From the NCBI GenBank assembly GCA_000719025.1, contig JODP01000001.1:310001-374000 (forward strand): 64,000 bases of DNA, in the 5' to 3' direction. The first letter of the stretch is position 1; the number at the start of each line of letters is the position of its first letter. Source of the stretch: Kineosporia aurantiaca JCM 3230 (GTDB lineage: Bacteria; Actinomycetota; Actinomycetes; Actinomycetales; Kineosporiaceae). Under the pieces are notes generated by a model. The model ran no database searches. It worked only from the letters and a program-made list of their open reading frames with translations, and was not told the origin of the DNA. A program made the position numbers and the translations under genes. Positions 57,541-64,000 of this stretch are shown in pieces.

Positions 57541-59654
57541 GCGAGATGCTGGATTACCACGCGCTGAACGCGATGCTGAACCTGTACGGCCCGGACGGGG
57601 AGATCCAGTTCGAGAAGGACCGGGAGGCCGCCCGGCAGTTCTTTCTGCAGCACGTCAACCAGAACACGGCCTCCTTCCCCAGCCTGGACGAGAAGCTCGA
57701 CTACCTGGTCGAGAACGAGTACTACGAAAAGGCGACGCTGGACCAGTACAGCCGGGCGTTCGTCAAACAGCTCTATCAGCACGCTTATTCGAAGAAGTTC
57801 CGGTTCCCCACCTTCCTCGGCGCGTTCAAGTACTACACCTCGTACACGCTGAAGACCTTCGACGGCCGGCGTTACCTGGAGCGCTTCGAGGATCGGGTGT
57901 CGATGGTGGCGCTCACCCTGGCCGCGGGGGACGAGGTCTTCGCCCGGCAGCTGGTGGACGAAATCATCTCGGGACGGTTCCAGCCGGCCACCCCGACCTT
58001 CCTCAACCTCGGCAAGGCGCAGCGTGGTGAGGCGGTCTCCTGCTTCCTGCTGCGCATCGAGGACAACATGGAGTCGATCTCCCGCGGGATCAACTCCTCG
58101 CTGCAGCTGTCCAAGCGCGGGGGTGGAGTGGCCCTGCTGCTGACCAACATCCGCGAGTACGGCGCCCCGATCAAGCACATCGAGAACCAGTCCTCCGGGG
58201 TGATCCCGGTGATGAAGCTGCTCGAGGACTCGTTCTCCTACGCCAACCAGCTCGGCGCCCGGCAGGGGGCGGGCGCGGTCTACCTGCACGCCCACCACCC
58301 GGACATCATGCGGTTCCTGGACACCAAGCGGGAGAACGCGGACGAGAAGATCCGGATCAAGACGCTCTCCCTGGGCGTGGTGATCCCGGACATCACCTTC
58401 GAGCTGGCCAAGAACAACGAGGACATGTACCTGTTCTCGCCCTACGACGTGGAACGCGTCTACGGGGTGCCGTTCGCGGACATCAGCGTGAGCGAGAAGT
58501 ACCGGGAAATGGTGGACGACGCCCGGATCCGGAAGCAGCGGATCAACGCCCGGGACTTCTTCCAGACCCTGGCCGAGCTGCAGTTCGAGTCCGGCTACCC
58601 GTACATCCTGTTCGAGGACACGGCGAACCGGGCCAACCCGATCCAGGGCCGGATCACCCACTCGAACCTGTGCTCGGAGATCCTCCAGGTCTCCACCCCC
58701 TCCACGTTCAACGCCGATCTCTCGTACCAGCACGTGGGCCGGGACATCTCGTGCAACCTGGGCTCGCTGAACATTGCCGCGACGATGGACTCCCCGGACT
58801 TCGGGCGGACCGTCGAGACCGCGATCCGCGCCCTGACCGCGGTGTCCGACCAGACGTCCATCGATTCGGTGCCTTCGGTGCGCCGGGCCAACGCCGGCGG
58901 CCACGCGATCGGTCTCGGCCAGATGAACCTGCACGGGTATCTGGCCCGGGAGCGCATCTTCTACGGTTCGGAAGAGGGTCTCGACTTCACCAACCTGTAC
59001 TTCTATACGGTTGCCTACCACGCGCTCCGGGCGTCCAACGCGCTGGCCCGGGAGAAGCGTCATTCATTCGAGGGTTTCGAGAACTCCGCGTATGCCGACG
59101 GGTCATACTTCGAGAAGTACGTGACGAAGGTCTGGGAGCCCCGGACGCAGCGGGTGCGAGAACTGTTCGCGAAGGCCGGCGTTGCCGTTCCGACCCAGGA
59201 AGACTGGCGGGCACTGGCCGAATCGGTGCGCGAGCACGGCCTCTACAACCAGAATCTCCAGGCCGTGCCCCCGACCGGCTCGATCTCCTACATCAACAAC
59301 TCCACCTCCTCGATCCACCCGATCGTCTCCAAGATCGAGATCCGCAAGGAAGGCAAGCTCGGCCGGGTCTACTACCCGGCGCCGTTCATGACGAACGACA
59401 ACCTGGACTACTACCAGGACGCGTACGAGATCGGCCACGAGAAGATCATCGACACCTACGCCGAGGCCACCCAGCACGTCGACCAGGGCCTCTCGCTCAC
59501 CCTGTTCTTCAAGGACACGGCCAGCACCCGGGACATCAACAAGGCGCAGATCTACGCCTGGCGCAAGGGAATCAAGACGCTGTACTACATCCGTCTGCGA
59601 CAGCTGGCGCTGGAAGGAACCGAAGTGGAGGGCTGCGTCTCGTGCATGCTGTAA
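57537..59654 (+). CDS. nrdE: Class Ib ribonucleotide reductase alpha subunit
   Basis: 705-residue catalytic subunit reducing ribonucleoside diphosphates. Key features: the short N-terminus without an ATP-cone (class Ib), SCFLLRIEDNMESI with the active-site Cys, SKRGGGVALLLTNIR, HSNLCSEILQ with the Cys-Glu pair, AVPPTGSISYINNSTSSIHP and the C-terminal EGCVSCML redox Cys pair. GTG 57537 overlaps the nrdI stop; ATG 57546 is the alternative. The C-terminus overlaps nrdF by 13 bases. Confidence 0.97.
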   Translation: MSEMLDYHALNAMLNLYGPDGEIQFEKDREAARQFFLQHVNQNTASFPSLDEKLDYLVENEYYEKATLDQYSRAFVKQLYQHAYSKKFRFPTFLGAFKYYTSYTLKTFDGRRYLERFEDRVSMVALTLAAGDEVFARQLVDEIISGRFQPATPTFLNLGKAQRGEAVSCFLLRIEDNMESISRGINSSLQLSKRGGGVALLLTNIREYGAPIKHIENQSSGVIPVMKLLEDSFSYANQLGARQGAGAVYLHAHHPDIMRFLDTKRENADEKIRIKTLSLGVVIPDITFELAKNNEDMYLFSPYDVERVYGVPFADISVSEKYREMVDDARIRKQRINARDFFQTLAELQFESGYPYILFEDTANRANPIQGRITHSNLCSEILQVSTPSTFNADLSYQHVGRDISCNLGSLNIAATMDSPDFGRTVETAIRALTAVSDQTSIDSVPSVRRANAGGHAIGLGQMNLHGYLARERIFYGSEEGLDFTNLYFYTVAYHALRASNALAREKRHSFEGFENSAYADGSYFEKYVTKVWEPRTQRVRELFAKAGVAVPTQEDWRALAESVREHGLYNQNLQAVPPTGSISYINNSTSSIHPIVSKIEIRKEGKLGRVYYPAPFMTNDNLDYYQDAYEIGHEKIIDTYAEATQHVDQGLSLTLFFKDTASTRDINKAQIYAWRKGIKTLYYIRLRQLALEGTEVEGCVSCML

Positions 59655-60613
59655 AACTGATCGATCGCGTCCAGGCCATCAACTGGAACAAGCTCCAGGA
59701 CGAGAAGGACCTCGAGGTCTGGGACCGGCTGACCGGGAACTTCTGGCTGCCGGAAAAGGTGCCGCTGTCCAACGACATCCAGTCCTGGGCGACCCTGACC
59801 GACGTCGAGAAGCAGATGACGACGCGGGTCTTCACCGGGCTGACCCTGCTGGACACGATTCAGGGCACGGTCGGGGCGGTCAGCCTGATCCCGGACTCGC
59901 TGACCCAGCACGAGGAGGCGGTCTACACCAACATCGCGTTCATGGAGTCGGTGCACGCCCGCTCGTACTCCTCGATCTTCTCCACGCTGATCTCCAGCCC
60001 GGAGATCGACGCGGCCTTCCGGTGGTCCGAGGAGAACCCGAACCTGCAGCGCAAGGCCGAGATCGTGCTGGAGTTCTACCGCGGGGAGGAGCCGCTCAAG
60101 CGCAAGGTCGCCTCGACCATGCTGGAGTCGTTCCTGTTCTACTCCGGCTTCTACGCCCCGATGTACTGGTCCAGCCGGGCGAAGCTGACCAACACCGCCG
60201 ACCTGGTCCGGCTGATCATCCGGGACGAGGCGGTGCACGGCTACTACATCGGTTACAAGTTCCAGAAGGGTCTGGAGCGGGTCGGAGACGCGGAGCGGAA
60301 AGAGCTCAAGGACTATACGTTCTCGCTGCTTTTCGAGCTCTACGAGAACGAGGTCGAGTACACCCAGGACCTGTACGACCCGCTCGGGCTGACCGAGGAC
60401 GTGAAGAAGTTCCTGCGGTACAACGCGAACAAGGCGTTGATGAACCTGGGCTACGAGGCACTCTTCCCGAAGGACGAGACCGACGTGAATCCGGCGATTC
60501 TGTCGGCCCTTTCACCGAACGCAGATGAGAATCACGACTTCTTCTCGGGTTCCGGCTCTTCCTACGTGATCGGGAAGGCGGTCAACACCGAGGACGAGGA
60601 CTGGGACTTCTAG
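59642..60613 (+). CDS. nrdF: Class Ib ribonucleotide reductase beta subunit
   Basis: 323-residue radical-generating subunit. Metal ligands and helices appear as SLTQHEEAVYTNIAFMESVHARSYS and IIRDEAVHGYYIGYKFQ, with LLDTIQGTVG earlier and the C-terminal docking tail NTEDEDWDF. Very close in sequence to mycobacterial NrdF2 as I recall it. The GTG start lies inside the nrdE end, so nrdE and nrdF are coupled. It ends six bases from the convergent CapA-like gene. Confidence 0.97.
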   Translation: MHAVKLIDRVQAINWNKLQDEKDLEVWDRLTGNFWLPEKVPLSNDIQSWATLTDVEKQMTTRVFTGLTLLDTIQGTVGAVSLIPDSLTQHEEAVYTNIAFMESVHARSYSSIFSTLISSPEIDAAFRWSEENPNLQRKAEIVLEFYRGEEPLKRKVASTMLESFLFYSGFYAPMYWSSRAKLTNTADLVRLIIRDEAVHGYYIGYKFQKGLERVGDAERKELKDYTFSLLFELYENEVEYTQDLYDPLGLTEDVKKFLRYNANKALMNLGYEALFPKDETDVNPAILSALSPNADENHDFFSGSGSSYVIGKAVNTEDEDWDF

Positions 60614-60619
60614 ACCCTT

Positions 60620-61699
60620 CTAAGCCAGACCGCAGCGCTCGGCCAGCTCGTTCTCGGCCCGGTCGGCCGAGCGGGCGGCCGGGCCGGTGAGCAGGGCCGG
60701 GCGTCCGCCGTAGATCTGGGCCGGGTGCCACTTCGTCCGCACCACGCCGTCCCGGTCCACCACCACGTCGTAGACGCCGGACCGGACCGAGGCCGGGCGG
60801 GTGGCGTAGAAGACGAAGTTGCCCAGGCCGTAGTGAACCGTCGTCCTCCCCTGCTGGACATGCGGTTCCAGCACGTGGGCATGACTGCCGACGACGACCT
60901 GGGCCCCGGCGCCGGTCAGGACGGCGGCCAATTCCTGCTGCCGGGCCGACGGGCAGGACTCCATCTCGATGCCCCAGTGCAGGTCGACGACCACCACGTC
61001 GGCCTGCGCGCGGGCCGCCCGGACGGCCCGGACCAGCCGGGGCGTGTCCTTCGCCGAGGCCAGCCCGGGGCGGGTCGCGGTGGCCGGCCAGCTGCTCTGG
61101 GCGAAGGTGTCCAGGACGTCGGTGGCCCCGATCACCGCGATCCGAACCCCGTTGATGGTGGTGCGGTACGGCCGGTAGGCCTGCTTGGCGTCCTTCCCCG
61201 CCCCCACGATCGGTAGCTGAGCCCGCCTACCCGCGGCCAGCGTGTCCGCCAGACCCACCGGCCCGTAGTCCATGCCGTGGTTGTTGGCCACCGTGACCAC
61301 GTCGATCCCGGCGTCCCGCAGCACGTCCAGGGCCTTCGCCGGGGCCCGGAAGGTGAACTCCTTGGGCCCGGGCGTGCCGCGGTCGGTGATCGCCGTCTCC
61401 AGGTTCACGATCGACAGATCGGCCTGCTTCAGCAGTTTCACCGCACTGCCCGGATTCCCGTTCAGGGCGGCCGCGGACGATCCGGCGAAGTGCACGTCAC
61501 CGCCGAAGGCAATGCGCACCCGTCCGCTCGGTGGGTTTGCGGACGCCGGGGGCGGCGAGGTTTCTCGAGGCACCTCGAAAGTCAGGACGACTTGGGATGC
61601 CCGGGCCGTCCCGGTCGTCGGGCTGGCCGGCGAACAGGCCGCGAGGACGATCGCCGCGGCCAGGCTGAACAACCCACCCGCCCTGCCCCAACCCAGCAC
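60620..61699 (-). CDS. CapA/PGA_cap-family lipoprotein phosphoesterase
   Basis: 359-residue exported lipoprotein: the signal core LFSLAAAIVLAAC ends in a lipobox with Cys, then a short Thr/Pro tether. The calcineurin-like PGA_cap fold shows IAFGGDVHFAG, LSIVNLETAITDRGTP, TVANNHGMDYG, VVDLHWGIE and VVGSHAHVLEP, which supply the metal ligands. Named after the poly-gamma-glutamate capsule protein CapA, but no capB or capC is nearby, so the role is unknown. GTG start with GGGAGG six bases upstream. Confidence 0.88.
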   Translation of the reverse strand: MLGWGRAGGLFSLAAAIVLAACSPASPTTGTARASQVVLTFEVPRETSPPPASANPPSGRVRIAFGGDVHFAGSSAAALNGNPGSAVKLLKQADLSIVNLETAITDRGTPGPKEFTFRAPAKALDVLRDAGIDVVTVANNHGMDYGPVGLADTLAAGRRAQLPIVGAGKDAKQAYRPYRTTINGVRIAVIGATDVLDTFAQSSWPATATRPGLASAKDTPRLVRAVRAARAQADVVVVDLHWGIEMESCPSARQQELAAVLTGAGAQVVVGSHAHVLEPHVQQGRTTVHYGLGNFVFYATRPASVRSGVYDVVVDRDGVVRTKWHPAQIYGGRPALLTGPAARSADRAENELAERCGLA

Positions 61700-61755
61700 C
61701 GAAGCCCTCCCTGAGCGTCATCACTCAGGGCTGCATCGGTCACCCGGACGGACGG

Positions 61756-62286
61756 CTAGAGGGTCTTGTTGAAAATCAGGTAGTCACACGCGGTGGCCAG
61801 ATACGGCACGAGGGCCGGGTAGTCGGCCGAGAAGTCGCCCTTCCGCACCACCTGATACCCGCTGCGGATGTACCAGTCACGCAGGAAAACCTTGGTCGGG
61901 TGCTCCCATTCGTTCGGGAAGAGCACCTCCAGCTGCATCGTGCTCACCCCCTGGTCGCGCGCCCAGCCCTCGGCGAAGGCGACCAGATCCCGTCCCAGAC
62001 CGATACCCCGATGGGCCGGATGCGCGGCGAGCATGCCGAACTCCCCTTCACCGGAAGGCAGCCGGCGCACGCGGACGGCGCCGAGCACCTGCCCCTCGCG
62101 CTGGGCCACGGCCAGCTCCCCGGCCCGGATGACGGACGCCAGATCGTCCCGGTCCGTCCGGGCCGTCCCGGGCACCCAGATCCCCTTCTCCCCGTCCGCG
62201 TACACCGTGTTGACCAGGTCGGTCACCTCGGCGACGAACGCGGCGTCCTCGGCCCGGGCGGGTGCGGCGATGCTGATCTCGGTCAT
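61756..62286 (-). CDS. GNAT-family acetyltransferase
   Basis: 176 residues with the acetyl-CoA binding region EGEFGMLAAHPAHRGIGLGRDLVAFAE and the later FLRDWYIRSGYQVVRKGDF. The N-terminal half contains DLVNTVYADGEKGIW and LGAVRVRRL. Substrate unknown; no strong neighbour link. Confidence 0.85.
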   Translation of the reverse strand: MTEISIAAPARAEDAAFVAEVTDLVNTVYADGEKGIWVPGTARTDRDDLASVIRAGELAVAQREGQVLGAVRVRRLPSGEGEFGMLAAHPAHRGIGLGRDLVAFAEGWARDQGVSTMQLEVLFPNEWEHPTKVFLRDWYIRSGYQVVRKGDFSADYPALVPYLATACDYLIFNKTL

Positions 62287-62386
62287 GACCGTCCATGATG
62301 GACGATCCGGGGCGGCCGGGGCACCCGGGAGACCGCCGTGCCGATTCGGAGCATCGGGCCGGACGATGCTAGTCTCTCTTTTCGTT

Positions 62387-62460
62387 GGGGCTATAGCGCA
62401 GTCTGGTAGCGCACCTCGTTCGCATCGAGGGGGTCTGGGGTTCGAATCCCCATAGCTCCA
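62387..62460 (+). tRNA. tRNA-Ala (anticodon CGC)
   Basis: Complete cloverleaf: acceptor GGGGCTA/TAGCTCC with the G3-U70 pair that identifies tRNA-Ala, D arm GCGC-AGTCTGGTA-GCGC, anticodon arm CCTCG-TTCGCAT-CGAGG with CGC at 34-36, T arm GGGG-TTCGAAT-CCCC. CCA is not encoded (A then CCG). Confidence 0.96.
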
Positions 62461-62466
62461 CCGCAG

Positions 62467-62506
62467 GTCAGGGGCGGTTTCCCACTCTCGGGAAGCCGCC
62501 CCTGAC
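62467..62506 (+). terminator. Terminator after tRNA-Ala
   Basis: 17-bp arms (GTCAGGGGCGGTTTCCC and GGGAAGCCGCCCCTGAC, one G-U pair) around ACTCTC, starting six bases past the tRNA and followed by GGCTTT. It may also serve the convergent RTX-protein gene, which ends at 62539. Confidence 0.8.
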
Positions 62507-62538
62507 GGCTTTGTAAGCTGCGAAAGCGGGTCCGCCCA

Positions 62539-63486
62539 TCACCTGGCCACGGTGATGTCCCGCCCGGGTCCACCCACCAGACGATCACGGCCCAGACCAC
62601 CGTGGAGCTGGTCGTTGCCGGTGCCACCGAGGATCGTGTCGTTGCCCTTGCGACCCCACAACTGATCGTCGCCCGCGCCGCCGTTCAGCTCGTCATCTCC
62701 GTCCCCACCATCGATCAGGTCGTTCCCGGCGCCACCGGACAACGTCTGGCGGCCCTGGCCTCCGAAAATCTGGTCGTCGCCGTTCCCGCCGGAAGCTGTC
62801 CCGTTGCCGTGGAAGTAGGAGGTGCCGTCGTCGGGGGTTCGGGCGGGTCCGCGCATCGAGATCCAGTCGTCGCCGTTGCCGCCCTGCACCAGGCTCAGCC
62901 AACTCGGCCTGCCGGCCACGACGTGGTCGTTGCCGTCCTGACCGTAGACCGCGCTGGTATCCCTCAGTTTCCCGGGCTGACGGGTGATGGCCGTGTCATC
63001 GCCGGGGCCGAGCCAGAACTTGTTGAAGACCTCGAGGTCCTTGGGGTTGTGCACCCGCACCGTGTCGTCCCCGTCGCGCAGCAGGAACCTGCCCATGTCA
63101 GGAATCCCGTAGAGGCTCGCCCCGCCACCTCCACCACCGTCTCCGTTGCCTTCGCTGTCGCCGGCCCAGGGCACCGTGCACCGGACCCGGGTCAGGTCCG
63201 ACGGGCGGGGATGGGTGCAGCCGTGGCCGGTGGCCCGGATCTCGTAGACGTCGTCGATCAGATAGACGGTCCTGACCCCCACATGGCTCGACACCAGCGT
63301 CACCGACAGTCGGTTGGCCTGGTCAGGAGCCGCACTGTAAACGAGCCGGCCAATGTCTATGCGCACGGTGGCCGGGCCGACCACGGCCTGTGCAGGCGCG
63401 GCGAGCGAGAGACAGCCCAAGGTTGTCGCGGACAGGACGATTGCCGTCCGGAAAGATCCTCGTTGCAAGCACAATGACCACTTCAT
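62539..63486 (-). CDS. Secreted RTX-type calcium-binding repeat protein
   Basis: 316 residues. Signal peptide (MKWSLCLQRGSFRTAIVLSA, ending APAQAV). The N-terminal region (about 36-200) has no recognised domain, with a Gly-rich EGNGDGGGGG run near 132. The C-terminal part (about 215-316) is an RTX beta-roll with about eight GGxGxDx nonapeptides (GGNGDDQIF, GGAGNDLID, GGDGDDELN, GGAGDDQLW, GGTGNDQLH and others) that folds on binding calcium outside the cell. No type I secretion genes are nearby; the N-terminal signal points to Sec export. ATG 63486 follows GGGGGA. Confidence 0.85.
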   Translation of the reverse strand: MKWSLCLQRGSFRTAIVLSATTLGCLSLAAPAQAVVGPATVRIDIGRLVYSAAPDQANRLSVTLVSSHVGVRTVYLIDDVYEIRATGHGCTHPRPSDLTRVRCTVPWAGDSEGNGDGGGGGGASLYGIPDMGRFLLRDGDDTVRVHNPKDLEVFNKFWLGPGDDTAITRQPGKLRDTSAVYGQDGNDHVVAGRPSWLSLVQGGNGDDWISMRGPARTPDDGTSYFHGNGTASGGNGDDQIFGGQGRQTLSGGAGNDLIDGGDGDDELNGGAGDDQLWGRKGNDTILGGTGNDQLHGGLGRDRLVGGPGRDITVAR

Positions 63487-63615
63487 GACAGTCCCCCGAA
63501 GATGTCGGAACGCGGTCAGCGAGCATGCCAGCTCACCTGCGACAACGGGGGGACGCCGACGCGCGGGTCGCACCAAGCACACCTGCCCCAGTCATGGTCG
63601 ATGGTTTGAATGCTT

Positions 63616-63625
63616 ACCACGTGGT
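63616..63625. promoter_or_regulatory. ACCACGTGGT palindrome upstream of the GH3 gene
   Basis: A perfect 10-bp palindrome 51 bases before the GH3 ATG, in the 189-base divergent interval with the RTX gene. It could be an operator for a sugar regulator. No -35/-10 pair is obvious beside it. Confidence 0.3.
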
Positions 63626-63675
63626 CGAGATTCATGTACTTTCCTTCACGACACCGCCCAAAGGAGGGTTCCCCG

Positions 63676-64000
63676 ATGAGCTCAGGTAAGGCCGAGGTCT
63701 CGCCCCGCGTCGAGAAGCTGCTGGCGAGCATGACGCCGGCCGAGAAGATCGGTCAGCTGATCCAGTACTTCTACTTCCAGTTGCCGGAGAGTGACGTCGA
63801 CTCCGGACTGCCGGAACGGCAGACCGATCTGGTCGAGCAGGCCCTGGCGGCCGGCCGGGCCGGCTCGCTGCTGTTCGTGACCGACCCCGCGACCTCGAAC
63901 CGGCTGCAGCGCCAGGCCGTCGCCGGTAGTGCGCACGGCATTCCGGTGCTGTTCGGGTTCGACGTGATCCACGGGCTGCGGACCATCTTCCCGGTGCCGA
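63676..64000 (+). CDS. GH3 family beta-glucosidase, partial at the right edge
   Basis: N-terminal 108 residues visible. VEKLLASMTPAEKIGQLIQY is the standard opening of GH3 beta-glucosidases, and GSAHGIPVLFGFDVIHGLRTIFPVP includes the substrate-binding aspartate region. No signal peptide, so it is probably cytoplasmic or exported by another route. GGAGGG lies seven bases before the ATG. Likely hydrolyses beta-linked oligosaccharides, complementing the secreted GH26 enzyme. Confidence 0.93.
   Translation, partial: MSSGKAEVSPRVEKLLASMTPAEKIGQLIQYFYFQLPESDVDSGLPERQTDLVEQALAAGRAGSLLFVTDPATSNRLQRQAVAGSAHGIPVLFGFDVIHGLRTIFPVP

Noticed and set aside
62602..63477. Plus-strand Val/Ala-rich protein opposite the RTX gene
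   Set aside because: It is the mirror of GGxGxD repeats; the minus strand has signal peptide, start site and RTX motifs.

Overview
The window comes from a high-GC Gram-positive bacterium (Actinomycetota). The signs are GC-saturated third codon positions, many GTG starts with GGAGG-type ribosome binding sites, an RpfB resuscitation factor, a protein O-mannosyltransferase, NrdHIEF, and the gene set pth, rplY, glmU, ispE, rsmA, rpfB, tatD, metG, pmt, rsmI. A soluble PAS chemoreceptor and a CheW-type scaffold suggest a motile or chemosensory actinomycete. A Kineosporia-like organism would fit, but I cannot verify that.

Layout. 1-4500 (minus): a polyprenyl-phosphate sugar transferase followed by cysQ, cysD and cysN; cysN runs off the left edge. 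4687-7897: pth, rplY, glmU and tRNA-Gln. 8176-14915 (plus): acyl-CoA desaturase, a TetR and a MarR regulator, then a DeoR-regulated polyol ABC importer with no ATPase gene. 15007-17757: an ABC-F protein and ispE. 17932-23601 (minus): response regulator, histidine kinase, a candidate 46-residue peptide gene and a giant fused ABC exporter. 23712-24589: a DM13 lipoprotein coupled to a DoxX-type membrane protein. 24546-30047: rsmA, rpfB, tatD, metG. 30079-37933: aminotransferase, two tandem VOC proteins, GNAT, O-mannosyltransferase, a large membrane protein, rsmI. 38089-44061: a five-PAS chemoreceptor, a triple-CheW protein, and a second five-PAS protein without a signalling domain. 44102-48850: ROK regulator, xylA, a small membrane protein and a secreted GH26 glycosidase. 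49225-53094: an SDR gene broken twice by a short repeat, a CDF transporter, a hydrolase and an ECF sigma factor. 53345-56485: APC permease and a DGPF protein with its ECF sigma factor. 56521-60613: NrdR-like boxes, a cobalamin riboswitch and nrdHIEF. 60620-64000: CapA-like lipoprotein, GNAT, tRNA-Ala, RTX-repeat protein and the start of a GH3 beta-glucosidase.

How it fits together. The conserved actinobacterial block (pth-rplY-glmU and ispE-rsmA-rpfB-tatD-metG, with pmt/rsmI) is the backbone, and accessory modules have been inserted into it. The accessory genes are mostly carbohydrate uptake and degradation (polyol transporter, XylA, GH26, GH3), envelope and export functions, and sensing.

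The most unusual features are: (1) two exact 122-residue-register PAS arrays with a triple-CheW gene between them; (2) a 34-bp hairpin repeat with compensatory changes that interrupts the SDR gene twice at equivalent Val-Asn codons; (3) two intergenic arrays of TGATCA palindromes phased at about 22 bp; (4) the two-component system / small peptide / asymmetric fused exporter locus; (5) class Ib ribonucleotide reductase with both a cobalamin riboswitch and NrdR-like boxes.
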